Assembly (NCBI RefSeq): GCF_000764305.2
Contig: NW_025944987.1
Coordinates: forward strand, 124,001 to 188,000
Direction: 5' to 3'
Source of the DNA: Hyalella azteca
Taxonomy: Eukaryota; Arthropoda; Malacostraca; Amphipoda; Hyalellidae
Length of the DNA stretch: 64,000 nucleotides
The notes under the pieces are model-generated. The model saw nothing but the letters and a program-made list of their open reading frames with translations. It had not been told where the DNA came from and ran no database searches. The stretch's first letter is position 1. The number at the start of each line of letters is the position of its first letter. Both the position numbers and the translations under genes were made by a program. This document shows positions 13,901 to 24,622 of the stretch, one piece after another.

Positions 13901-15510
13901 TGTTTGCAGCCTCGTCCTTCATGGCCACTTTTCCGAATTCGCGTGTTCCAACCTTGTTTACTTTAGAGAGTTAGTACAAAACTGCTAATAAATGACAAGT
14001 TTTGCAACTGGTTGCTGCCTCTGAATACATAGAAGCATCCACCACTGCTCTTACACGCAAATTTTCACGAAATTATCCACAATCTGTTGGAATGTTTTAA
14101 TTTTGTTGCGCAAAACTTTTCTCTTTGAAGGCCATTGAATGGAGTTGTGCCGTCAACGTTGCTAGCGTCTCTCATCACTCGTCAAAAAGTTCTGTACTTT
14201 ACTCCAAAAATATTCAATAAAAATTTCTAGATATTCCAGAAGCACTTAACATAGAATTCTCCATTTCAAAAAATTTATATTGAGATTTTATTTCACAAGG
14301 CAACGGATTGCGACGGTGTTGCTTATTTAAAAGCAGAGTTATTGTTAATTATATTATAGCCTAATCGTTACAGAGGTTTCTTGTTGAATCAAATTATATC
14401 ACCGTGAATATTTGAAAAATTACGAGAAAGAACAGAATCAACTTATGAGTGCTAGTTTGCGTGTTGCTTAAAGCCTTATGACATCACTGTTTCTTTCTAC
14501 CGACATTCGCAAAGTGCGTTTTAAGAACATCTGGGCATGTTTAATTGTCACAAATGCAGATTTAACGACATGCGGGTACTTGTTACTTGCATAAAGTGGG
14601 ATTTTAATGGCATATCATGGCACATTCTGATGACTCTGACGAGACTGTGGTAAATCGATTGATTAGCCCATCAGTTATCCACACGAACATTTGCCATCAA
14701 TTGCACTTAGTTCACATTGACGTCATTCATTATAAGTTTTCTAAGCGCGACTGTGATTGGTGGGAACGCTCCAACTTCAGCGCCAGAACCTCACGAACAT
14801 TTACCGAGCAGGAAAAAGATTTTGGTATTTTTTTAACTTTATTGATATGTAAGACACGCATGAAGAGTGAATGTATAGCAGATTTAGACGCTCAGTGAAT
14901 GGCATGCACTAACTCACTGCTCGTAATAACTGAACTGATAGGTGAAGTTCTGAAACCTAAAATAATAGACATAGATAAGACGTAGTATTGGTACTTATCG
15001 CTACTTATATGGCAATGCGCAAATGAGAATGATAATAAACACACTTTTGCAAACTTTATTTTTGAAAGTAACTCCAGTAGTGAAGCACATGCTTCTTTTC
15101 GAGGAAATGACTTAAAGCGACCAGTATCGAAACGATGGCGAAACATTGGATTTATGTATGAATTAAAATTCTTGTAAACGCGAGGGTTAAAACACATACA
15201 TAGAATTTAATGCAATTATCAGAAATAACAGTTTAAATGACAATCAAATGCTAAGGAAATCGTAGTACTAAATCACGATGCACGATTTCTTATAGAGGTT
15301 ACACAATTTTGCAATAAGTACCTATCAAATTATTCAACTTCTCAGCCCCTACCATGCCACACAGATATTGTTAATATGCGGTTTGAGTGAAACAGAAAGA
15401 AGCATGTGAATGTGATGTATTATTAACTTATATTATATCAGTATACAGGCTACTTTAAGACAAAACAGCAGTACCAATAGGCAGAAACAAATAAAAATCT
15501 GTGGTTCTAG
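13901..15510. other. gene-free stretch
   Basis: No gene or repeat recognised. Open frames at 14617-14898 (plus) and 14892-15197 (minus) have no recognisable domain and no convincing splice sites. Confidence 0.4.
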
Positions 15511-15563
15511 AGCTGCAACAGGCAGCGTGCGACGCGTTGGTGGCGCCGTGGAGTACGACCCGG
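15511..15563 (+). other. exon-like GC-rich island with splice-like borders
   Basis: A 53-bp GC-rich block lies between a candidate acceptor (gtggttctag) and a strong candidate donor (cccg|gtgagtgg). It is open in more than one frame; one reads LQQAACDALVAPWSTTR. Composition differs sharply from the AT-rich surroundings. Just after the donor, gtgaatggtgcgt-type repeats occur. I recognise no family and found no adjoining exon, so it could be chance. Confidence 0.25.
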
Positions 15564-15994
15564 TGAGTGGTGCATATTCGTGAATGGTGCGTACTTGTGA
15601 ATGGTGCGTGAGTAGCGCGTATTAGTGGTTAAACTGAGTCTAACTTGACTTTTAAGTCTACCGACACATTTATCACTGCCAATGCTATTTGTATCTAAAT
15701 TCCTCTTAACTTAATCGAGCGATCGGCGTATATGTTTGGGTTCATGAACGATTTTATGTTACATATCAATGCACAAAAATGTTTACCGGCTATAACGATA
15801 ATATCTTTCACTCAATTGCAAATATGGCGACATGCCATCCAATAATTTGAAGAGTCTTTCCGTTAATTTAAAACAGTGCATTTACTTCGTGTGCTTCTTA
15901 TAAGTCCATTTTTACGGAAAATGCCATGCAAATTCAATGGACGCCTGGTGCGGGTGCCTAGTGCTGCACAGCGAATGTAAGGGTCCTATATAGG

Positions 15995-16380
15995 CACATT
16001 TACCGTCGTTAAAGCTATTCGTTTGTGTAGGTTCATTTACTGTCGTTAAAGCTTTTCTTTTGTATAGGTACATTTACTGTCGTTAAAGCTTTTCGTTTGT
16101 ATACGTTCATTTACCGTCGTTAAAGCTATTCGTTTGTATAGGTACATTTACTATCGTTAAAGCTATTCGTTTGTATACGTTCATTTACCGTCGTTAAAGC
16201 TATTCGTTTGTATACGTTCATTTACCGTCGTTAAAACTATTCGTTTGTATACGTTCATTTACCGTCGTTAACGCTATTTGTTTGTATAGGTACATTTACC
16301 GTAGTTTGAGCTATTCGTTTATATAGGTTCATTTACGATCGTTAAAGCGATTCGTCTATAAAGGTTCATTTGCCGTCGTC
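15995..16380 (+). repeat. 37-bp tandem repeat, about 10 copies
   Basis: A unit of the type gtcgttaaagctattcg ttgtatagg ttcatttacc recurs every 37 bp; gtcgtt occurs at 16005, 16042 and 16079 and onward. Copies diverge by a few substitutions towards the right end. It lies immediately downstream (3') of gene A, which is transcribed on the minus strand. No coding meaning is evident. Confidence 0.9.
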
Positions 16381-16991
16381 TGCTTAATATATTTACCACT
16401 ATATAGTAAACTAAGGGTTATTGAGATTGTAATATAGATCACTATCATGTTGCCTTCACGTTAGATCGATCCTTGAGATCAATGATTGCCGGAAATGAGG
16501 ATAGAAGTTCATTACTTTGACAAGAAACTGATAATTAGATTCAATTATTCCCAATGCATTTGTCAAAACATTGCCATAGCAGTTGTTATAGCAGATCGCG
16601 TGTAGTGAAGTCAGTATGATCGGAAATTTTGGAGCCAAGTCATAAGAGGGGAAATTTCCACCCACATAGAGGCAGTGGGTAAATGTTATGCAAATGCCTG
16701 ACTTGGTGATTATGAGAGAGCCTGACTTCTTGACTTGATTACGGTCTGCTAAGTTTTTCTCTTCACTATCCTATTTATATAAAGCAAGAAATAAATGCAG
16801 ATATTCAAAGTTGGTAAGTGAACGTAACAATATAATCCCAACACTCTATTCGTGATACTATTGTACGACAACATATCGCACCAACTGCAGCACTCTGTCA
16901 GTCCAACTCTAGACTGCTTCTGAGAAGAAAAATCAATTTCTTAGACCAAAAATAAGTTTGAGTTGGACATTTTTCATTAGTTTGGACAGGC
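16381..16991. other. 3' flank of gene A, duplicated with pseudogene B
   Basis: Sequence at about 16560-16690 resembles 22350-22480 downstream of pseudogene B. Shared blocks include the agcagttg.tatag.agatcgcgtg segment and the aaatttccnc..ataggag.agtgggtaaa segment. The duplication that produced A and B therefore extends several hundred bases past the stop codon. No strong minus-strand polyadenylation hexamer was seen. Confidence 0.55.
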
Positions 16992-17512
16992 TCAAGGCAG
17001 CGGAATGACTTGTACATCGGCGTAGCCATGGTAATCAGTTTGCACCTGGTAGAAGGTGATGTACCGTCCCGCCACGCTGGTGTTGGTGACGATGGTATGC
17101 GTCGTCCAATCCGCCAGACGTCCATTCACTCGTCCTATTTTCTGTCCCAGGTTGAAGTTACTCGTGTTGCTGAGGATCACGTCCATGTTAGCAAGATTCG
17201 TAGACCAAGCCGTGGCTATGATTACGGTCTGCACTCGAGTGGTTACTTCCATGTCTATTTGCGAGAAGCTGTTAGGCAGCTCATTCGTAACGAAGTATCC
17301 GGGGGCTGCACAAGCGTATCCATCGGTTGCATACTTCGGGTCGTGGCTTGGATAAACCGTGGAGTAAGTGAAGGGGGAGTTTGTCCTGACGATGTCCCGG
17401 GGGTCCCCCCACGATGTGTAGCAAGCGTCGTACGTTGTGGTGGTCGCCGACGTAGGATGGCCCGACCACCGCACGGCAACGAACGCTTTGAACAGAGCGC
17501 ACAAGCCTGTGC
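16992..17512 (-). CDS. gene A exon 3 (last PAN cysteine and F5/8C-like domain)
   Basis: Terminal exon, stop TGA at 16994-16992. It is open for the whole domain and about 80% identical by eye to locus B exon 3, which supports real coding. An antisense open frame over the same region (17010-17597) is a shadow created by the codon composition. Confidence 0.8.
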
Positions 17513-20162
17513 CTGTTCCGATAGTAAAAACATAGAAAATTGGTATTTCGTGGTCATTCAAACGATTCAATTTTCTCCATTAACAATTACTTTATGAGTC
17601 AGTTATCTGAAGTGCTATCTTCTTCATCTGTCCAGTTCAAATCCTGTCTCCCTGAATCCCAACAAGTCATCTGGATCAGACGGTTTCCACCCTAGATTGC
17701 TCAACGAATTAGCAACCGTCCTGGCCGGCCCTTTAACAGTATTCTTTCGAAAAACCTTAATCGAAGGGACTTTGCCGGCCGACTGAAAAGAAGCACAAGT
17801 GACACCCCTGTTCAAAAAAGGTGACAGGAGTAACCCAGGTAACTACCGTCCTGTAGGTATCACAAGTGTTGTGTGTGAGGTGATGGAATCGGTTATGAGG
17901 GATAGGATTAATGATCACTTGACTGTTAACCATCTTCTATCAGACTGTCAGCATGGCTTTATTGCTGGCAGATCATGCACCACTAATCTCCTGTCTACCT
18001 TGAATAATTGGACTCGCCTGCTGGATGAAAGGGTGCCAGTGGATGCACTGTACCTCGATTTTGCCAAGGAGCTAAAATTTTATAGGCATATTGAAACGCA
18101 AGTTAATACATCCAATAAACTGCTTGGGCTGATCAGACGCTCCTACGAGTACCTAGATATAGAAATGATGAAGCTAAAGTTCACCTCTGCCGTGCGCCCG
18201 AACCTAGAGTTTGGAAACTTTGTGTGGTCACTGAGACTTGTAAAGGACAAAAATTTAGTTGAGAGTGTTCGAAGACGTGCAGCAAGGATATTCCCAGGAT
18301 TAAAGGGCAAGTCTTATGAAGAAAGACTGAAGATTATGAAGCTTCCAGCTCCGTTATCGTCGCCTGCGTGGTGACCTCATTGAAGTATACAAGTATACTC
18401 ATGGTTTGTACAAGGTCCCAGAAGGATTACTAGAATTTTAAACAAGAACCAACACCAGGGCCACAGCTATAAACTAAAAAAACTGCGGTGCAACTTATTC
18501 ACGCGACAACATTTCTTCTCGCTTCGAGTCACTGACATGTGGAACAGCCTCCTTGCTCCCTGAAGATATTGTTGACGCTCCGAGTATGAACGCGTTCAAG
18601 AACAGACTAGACAAGGCCATGCATGAGCATATGTTTAGTCTTAAAATGCCTCGTACCCTACGGAACAACTGATATCTAGAAGCTATTTTAAATCTACCGT
18701 CCGTTGAAAAGATCTGATCAAAAGGCCAGTCTAGTCAAGAAAAGTACAAGAATCGGCGACAGGCCTATCCAGGCCTATTCTTTAAATGCCGAAGATACTA
18801 TACTATACTATACTGTGAATTTCAGCAGCAAGACCGAAAATACTCTAGCAAGTTTTCTTGGAGCAGTGGAGCAGAGTCGATGGTATAACGGCCTGCAACC
18901 CAGGCCAAGGTCTCATGCCACCATTGTATGTGTACTCGTGATACTTTACGAACATAAGTTCAACGTTACAGGTAATTCCTAGAGACAAAACTTGTAATAA
19001 AAACTCGCCTCCGGTGGCCTAAACTTAACGAACGATTTGAATCAAAGAGAAAATAAAAGGCTGCAAAAAATGCAAAGAAAAAATTAAATTGAACAGGCCT
19101 TCTTACTGTACGCTTTTTGTATAATTTTCATTCATTGCACACATGTAAATCAATTGCACTCTATATCATACATTTTACAAGTGTCATACCGCTGCGTATG
19201 CAGAAGAAGTGGCAGTCGACGCTCTGAAGGCACAGGCTGCTACAGGCTATGCGGAGCCTCAGCCTGGTCGAGGCTGTCACTGCGGTAGTCAGGAGGCACT
19301 CGTTCTCCACGACATTACCGCCAACCTGGCAGGATATAAGGATTAAAATTTATTTGAATCTTTAATTAAATTTGGGAAAGATTTTTCATTATTAGGACAA
19401 ATAAACAGAGGGCTCATTTGAATGATGGATTTAAATTTGTATTAATCGCAATTTCTCAATTTTCTTCAACCAAATGAAATTTTCGTGTGAATTTTTTAGT
19501 AAGATCATCGAACGCGTTTGTTACTTATTGCACTCGAGTGAATTTTTTGTTCCAAAAATTTCACATCAATATATCTCGTGTGCACTTCCTATGGATGTGA
19601 ATACTGTCAGATGTTTGACGAACCTCGAACTATGAAGTCAGTTTCGCTCAGTGGGACCAATCGGCGTCAATATAAGTCACCCAACGAACCGGTATTCAAC
19701 GTGTATATTTAAAAATATTTTTTCATGTTCGAGCCTCAGTAAACCATTGGTATTTTATCACAAAAGGAATTTTTTTACTCGAGTCCTGTTGTACAGCGAG
19801 CCAGATTACTTTCTTTGAAACAAAAGTTTGTTATAAGTGAATATTCCTTAAGAGCTCTGTGCCAAACATGTCGATAAATAATAATTCAATTTAGCATAAG
19901 ATCTTATGAACACAAAATTTCGTATCATATTGAACACAAAATTTTCCCATATATTCACCCAGAAATATTTCTTTCGTGTAAACACCACTCAGCTAAAACG
20001 ATTCATAGAATAACATATGTGAAAAATTGAAATATCGTGAAATTAATTACCACTTTCAGCGCTCACCTTGAAGAAGATATCCGCCACCTGGGCCTGCGTC
20101 GCGCACGCCAACGCGGTCACCAAAAGTGCTAATTTCGGTGAGAAATACTTTGTGAACTTCAT
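16992..20162 (-). CDS. gene A: secreted PAN plus galactose-binding-like protein
   Basis: I assembled three minus-strand exons, 20162-20067, 19325-19190 and 17512-16992 (753 bp, 250 aa plus stop), with GT-AG introns of phase 0 and phase 1. Residues 1-24 are a typical signal peptide (MKFTKYF, then LALLVTALACATQAQ). Residues 42-84 hold a PAN/apple-like core with Cys60, 64, 70 and 82 in the order C-x3-C-x5-C-x11-C-A-L. Residues 85-250 look like an F5/8C (discoidin-like) galactose-binding fold, with the landmarks YATDGYACAAPGYF, QIDMEVTTRVQTVIIATAW, SNTSNF, VAGRYITFY and ADVQV. Two N-glycosylation sequons (NTS) are visible. It is probably an extracellular glycan-binding or recognition protein. Intron 2 contains a decayed LINE on the opposite strand. 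Acceptor choice for exon 3 is ambiguous by 6 bp (17512 or 17506), both in frame. The exon structure is firm; the function is inferred from domain type. Confidence 0.75.
17630..18830 (+). mobile_element. decayed CR1/jockey-type LINE in gene A intron 2
   Basis: Plus-strand reverse transcriptase remnant, antisense to gene A. Recognisable blocks in order: LNPNKSSGSDGFHPRLL, VTPLFKKGDRSNPGNYRPV, CQHGFIAGRSC, DALYLDFAK, then a jump to KFYRHIE..NKLLGLIRRS, RAARIFPGLKGKSYEERL and the C-terminal LRRLRGDLIE-type region. The segment that should hold the FADD catalytic motif is deleted. A TGA replaces the expected tryptophan codon before KEAQVTPLF at about 17784. Further frameshifts and a stop follow after 18330. 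The 3' end carries a short (ACTAT)n run at about 18795-18815. A second copy is at 53598-54104. Confidence 0.85.
17799..18374 (+). pseudogene. LINE reverse transcriptase remnant (internally deleted)
   Basis: The longest open part of the LINE, 191 codons. It encodes RT blocks 1-3 (FKKGDRSNPGNYRPV, QHGFIAGRSCTTNLL, YLDFAK) fused in frame to the post-thumb region. The catalytic aspartate pair (FADD) is absent, so it cannot be an active polymerase. A 2-bp loss relative to the 53.6-kb copy ends the frame at about 18340-18374. Confidence 0.85.
19190..19325 (-). CDS. gene A exon 2 (first part of PAN-like core)
   Basis: 136 bp, acceptor ctgccag|GTTGG, donor AGCG|gtatga, phase 0 in and phase 1 out. 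It encodes VGGNVVENECLLTTAVT followed by the cysteine cluster ACSSLCLQSVDCHFFC. The same first half is recognisable in locus B at 24474-24622. Confidence 0.75.
20067..20162 (-). CDS. gene A exon 1 (signal peptide)
   Basis: ATG at 20162-20160 opens a 32-codon exon ending AAG|gtgagc at phase 0. It encodes a lysine-containing n-region, a leucine/alanine-rich core and an ATQAQ-like cleavage region. The start is chosen because it is the only ATG that gives a signal peptide directly joined to a donor. Confidence 0.75.
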
Positions 20163-20295
20163 CGTTCTACTCAAAGGAAAGTAATAACTCACGAGCGACA
20201 AGTACGTTTGCTACAACTGCTACCGGTAGTTTAAGTTTGAATGTTTCCGTATTGATGGATCTAACACCGCAGGCAATACAGTAAGAATCGATACA

Positions 20296-20312
20296 TTTTG
20301 GTTTATAAATAA
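20296..20312 (-). promoter_or_regulatory. possible TATA element of gene A
   Basis: On the minus strand this reads gagtttatttataaacc, about 135-150 bp upstream of the gene A start codon. That is a plausible distance for a TATA-driven start with a short 5' UTR. AT-rich surroundings make chance occurrence likely. Confidence 0.25.
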
Positions 20313-20599
20313 ACTCATAGGATGTGAGTCCTATTCATTAACTAGATCAGCTTGTATAAATAACGAACAATGACTTAGGCGCTTCAAGCAAATTAACACT
20401 TTATCTCCTAGCACGCACTCGTCCGTAACGTTGCTCGTCTGAAGTTCACTCGTCGCTCTGTCGGTCTATCCTCTTCCTAGTGCGAGCACCAGCTTTCTGG
20501 TGGATATAAAACTGCCCATTGAATTTACATCTTGATGAACGTGTTCAATATGCACCATTCGTGTTCGCGTGTTCTGATTTAATTCAAACGAAGGAAGTC

Positions 20600-20744
20600 A
20601 AACGGAGCTGAGAATAAAATGAAAAGTTTGACATATGATTGCTACCAATAACTACCAGAGATTCATTTTAATCCAAACGGAGCTGAGAACTAAATGAAAA
20701 GTTTGACATATGATTGATACCAATAACTACCGGAGATTCATTTT
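20600..20744. repeat. 75-bp tandem duplication upstream of gene A
   Basis: Two adjacent copies, starting aaacggagctgagaa at 20600 and 20675, share atgaaaagtttgacatatg and accaataactacc with few differences. It lies about 440-580 bp upstream of the gene A start codon, so it could affect the promoter, but nothing in it is a recognised binding site. Confidence 0.8.
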
Positions 20745-22200
20745 CTTCACAGCGTCCAACGTTGCAGCATGCAAGTTTTTAAAACTTGTTTTTGATTTTC
20801 CTCAGTCGGTAAAAAATAATTAAATTTTAGTAAAAATATATATGTAAAACGCTTTCCGTTTTTGAGTTTGGGTTGCCGTAAGTCCGCGTTCAGGTTTTAG
20901 GATAACCACAGTTCCGACAACAAATTTCCTTTTTGTTGAATGAAAAATTGTATCTGTAAGAACAAACAAATATATTAACCCTATAAACTTCAATGTATGC
21001 TTATAATATTCATATATAACAAATAATCATAAAAACTATAAAAACAAGTTTTAGGAAGGCATAAATCAACGCACCGAAATATTGTGGGCAGTTTTGACGC
21101 GGGCTACGAACAATTGAGTTAGCATGCATTGAAACTATTTGATACGTCGTTGACTAGCTTTTACACTCTAAAGGTCTGATGAATAAGTAAACCATAGGAG
21201 CCCATAAGAAATAGACAATTAAAACTATGCTTACAAAAGGTTTGCTAAAAATATTTACAATATATTTATTTGCATGCCCTCTTGTCGTCCACGTTGTCAG
21301 AGTTTCGTATCGCCCAAGAAAACAGTGCTTAATTTTGTGACAACACCGCACACACAATACTTTAAATTTTTTCAGAAACCGCTAGTTTAGAAATCTTCCC
21401 TTCAACAACCATTAGCATTGTTTTCATGGCAAAAATTAACCAAATTTGGGATTGAGACAGTGATTTTCTATGAGAAATAAAGTTTCTCCTCCGTAATTGG
21501 ACTGCCAGAAGTTAGCTGAGGTTCCGAGTCCAAATGGAATCCAATCCAATGGACTCGGACCAATCGGAATCAATCTCTTCCGATTGGAAGCGTCGACCAC
21601 AGGTTGAAACACATAAGGCAGAACAGCTTCATCAACGCTTTTATGGCTTCAAAATCAATCAACGCTTTTATGACTGATTTTGATGGGTGGTGTGCTGCTC
21701 AGTGTGCATACTGGTGGGTGGTGTTTTTGATGAGAGGTGAGTATTGGTGGGTTGTAAGTTGGTGAGTTTTGCGTGTTGATGGGTGGTGTATTTAGTGAGT
21801 GATTTGGATTTGTAGCTAATACGAGTCTCTAACTGAATCCTCAGTCAAAAGATGTGTTAAATATCAAGAGGAAATTTGGCCAATATATGGGCTACAGCTG
21901 ATGCCACACGCAACAGTATATTTACCGAATTCGCTACTGGTAATAACTGCTGCTAAGCTAGTCTCTAATAAAGTGAGACAAAATGCAAGTAATAATTAAT
22001 ACATATTAAATATAAACGGTGGGTACCGGGTGGGCCACCGCAACAGACTTCTTGAACACGACCACAATAATGTTACATTAACCTTCTGAATACATGATTA
22101 CATTAACCTTCTTCAATGAAAAGTATTCGTATCTAAAGTTCAAGTAACCAGAATTACCGACTGGAGATGAATAGTCTTTGAGATTTGAGTTTAATTCAGC
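20745..22200. other. gene-free stretch with GT-rich patch
   Basis: No coding exon recognised. At about 21660-21810 the plus strand is strongly G/T-rich with degenerate ggtgggtggtgt and gatgggtggtg blocks, a decayed minisatellite. The 21154-21357 minus open frame has no recognisable domain. Confidence 0.45.
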
Positions 22201-22726
22201 CTAAAATTCCGTTTAAATTACACATCGCGGATAACATTGCCAACAGACTTGATTAATAATGATTGATGTGGATGATCAATCCTCTAGATTAATGAGATTT
22301 AGCATACATTGAACATAAAAGCTAGCGATTATGAATGGCCACGGGTAATTCGATTTGTTTAGCAGTTGCTATAGAAGATCGCGTGGAATGAAGAATGATC
22401 GGGAAGTCCGATATAGGCAGGGGGTTAAGTAAAAATTTCCGCATAGGAGAAGCTGTGGGTAAAGTTTGTGCAAGTAAAATATTTACTAATTTATTATGAA
22501 GCATGGCCTTTTTACAGAATAAATAATTGACAACTTTCTCTTCTCGATTTACAGAAAGAAGAAAATTTAGGGATCGTCCGTGAAATTAATCATAATTGCA
22601 GCAAGTCGTTCCATGATGAGGTTTTACGATGACCAATCGCACCAGCTGAAGCAGGGTTTGTCAGTCTATTCATGAACAATAACACAGCAGCCAATTCGTA
22701 TCGTTGACCATGCAGCATTTTGTGCT

Positions 22727-23279
22727 TTACATTGTAGGTAAATTTAGGGAGACTATGGGCCGCGGAATAATTTGTATTTCGGCGTAACCATGGTAAGCGT
22801 AAAAGGCCTGTCGATAGAACGTAATGTACCGTCCCGCCACGCTGGTGTTGGTGACGATGTTGTACGTCGACCACTCCGTCAGTGGTCCTTCCACTCATTC
22901 TATTTTTGATCCATCCCAGGTTAAAATCACTCGTGTTGCTGAGGAGCAGGTCCATGTTAACAATATTGTAAGACCAAGCCGTGGCTATGATTGTGGTCTG
23001 CACTCGAGTGGTTAGTTCCGTGTCTATTTGCGTGAAGCTCTTTGGCTGCTTATTCGTAACGAAGTATCCGGGTGCTGCACAAGCGTATCCATCGGTTGCA
23101 TACTTCGGGTCGTGGCTTGGATAAACCGTGGAGTAAGTGAAGGGAGAGTTTGTCCTGACGATGTCCCGGGGGTCCCCAAACGACGTGTTGTGCGTCGTAC
23201 GTTGTGGTGGTCGCAGACGCAGGATGGCCTGACCACCGCACGGCAACGAAGGCACTGAAGAAATCGTACGGATCTGCAC
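22727..23279 (-). pseudogene. locus B exon 3 remnant
   Basis: Landmarks kept: FFSAFVAVRWSGHPASATT, then in a second frame GDPRDIVRTNSPFTYSTVYP, YACAAPGYFVTN and SNTSDFNLGW, then in a third frame IVTNTSVAGRYITFYR and GYAEIQIIPRP. Three frames over one domain is the direct evidence of pseudogene status. Confidence 0.75.
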
Positions 23280-23639
23280 CTATTAATAAAGCGAATTCTG
23301 TTAATAATTGAATTTATATTCAGTTACACAAAAAAGTATTTAGAAATATCATCAATTTTAAGCCAAACAAAAAAAAAAATAACGGCCATTGACGAAACAT
23401 TTAGTAGAATTAATTTCTGCAGTAAAAGTTTCATGCAAACATAGTTAATTAATTGTGCCGCCATTTTTTCTCGATATGTTCCGAAGCGGTGACGTGGAGT
23501 GCGAAAGTTTCCTGTCAAATTCAGATAACCAGATGTAGGCTAATAAGACGTTGCCGTATTAGGGATGAATCTCACAAATTAAAACTACTCGCAAGGCGAT
23601 TGGTTGAACCGAGAATAAGTACGAGATCCACAACTGGGC

Positions 23640-24050
23640 AGGTGCTGTCTTATTTAGTTCCAGATTCTGGCAGCATTTTGGTGCAGCTCGTACCCGCACC
23701 ATTCGTCCTTTCGTGTCTTTACGGCGTGGCTCGTACCCAAATCACTCCCTTACGTCTCCTCATTCCGTGTTTCGATGTGTCTCGTACCCACGTCACTCGC
23801 GTTCTCAGTGGCAGGTCGAAGCTCGTTCCCTAGGCAGCTGTGACTGACTTGCGTTTGGGTAAGGCTCGTACCTTCGTTTGTGTCCACTTCATCTGCTTTT
23901 CTCAGCGGCGTTTCTAGGCTTGTACCCTCGACAGCCGTGACTGACTTTTGATGTTTCGGCATCGCACTCGCACCGTCATCCGTTATCTTTCGACTAACTT
24001 TTCCGAGTTTCGGCGTGACTTGTACCTACTTAACTGCTACCTTGAGTCTT
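23640..24050 (+). repeat. degenerate ~75-bp repeat in locus B intron
   Basis: Blocks such as ctcgtaccc, cgtgactgac and ttcggcgtg recur irregularly over about 400 bp, making a locally GC- and pyrimidine-rich island between the two locus B exons. Unit borders are blurred by divergence. Confidence 0.4.
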
Positions 24051-24473
24051 TTTGAGACTCTTACTTCCGAGTTTACAATTCAGTCTTCTAGAATCTAGAA
24101 CTTCAGATTGTTGACGAAGAATAGTGAGTTTCTACCTCGTTTGAAGAATTTGTGCGCCCTTGTATTATGACTCCTGTACACTACTCGGATATCATGATTA
24201 TTCAGCGAATAAAATTCACGTTGAATCATCCCTTGCTCAACGCAAGAGAGTATAGACATCGACTAAAGTGTCACTGTTTAGCTCTTGCGTTCAAAGTTCA
24301 TAATCTATGAAGTCGGCACGCTGCTTCAACTATTTATACTTCCCGGATGGGGCTTCCGATTTCATGGTATTCACATACTAGTGTAAATACCGTAAGTAAC
24401 GAGTAGAATTTCGATCAAATTCAAATCATATTATAATACATTACTGGTAAGAGAAGAGAAACGAGTTACATAC

Positions 24474-24622
24474 TCTTTAGGCAGCAGAAAAAGTGGGGCA
24501 GTTGACAGTCTGATGGCGCATGAGACTGCAGGCGCCATGCAGCCCCAGCTATATAGGAAATCGGTCGAGGCTGTCACTGCGGTCGTCAAGAGGCACTCGT
24601 TCCCTACCACATTCCAGCCAAC
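24474..24622 (-). pseudogene. locus B exon 2 remnant
   Basis: Begins VGWNVVGNECLLTTAVTAST, almost identical to gene A, then loses the shared frame. The HFFC block that closes the gene A exon appears only in another frame next to the donor AAGA|gtatgt. Confidence 0.7.

Larger units (their letters stand above)
22727..24622 (-). pseudogene. locus B: frameshifted duplicate of gene A
   Basis: Two exon-like segments match gene A exons 2 and 3: 24622-24474 and 23279-22727. The acceptors (ccag|GTTGG and aatag|GTGCAG) and a donor (AAGA|gtatgt) are kept. Exon 2 is 149 bp against 136 in gene A, so its cysteine half is out of frame with its N-terminal half. In exon 3 a 2-bp loss at about 23187 removes the Ala-Cys-Tyr region of gene A and shifts frame, and a 1-bp gain at about 22880 shifts it again. 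The C-terminal tail then runs past the gene A stop position to a TAA at 22727-22729. No signal-peptide exon was found upstream. The rest is highly conserved, so decay appears recent; sequencing error at homopolymers is an alternative for some shifts. Confidence 0.7.

Noticed and set aside
14629..14652. ctgatga..gac segment resembling a hammerhead ribozyme core
   Set aside because: The conserved GAAA after stem II is missing and no closing stems were seen.
17010..17597. 195-codon plus-strand open frame over gene A exon 3
   Set aside because: Antisense shadow. The minus frame has the domain landmarks, splice-matched neighbours and a conserved relative in locus B.
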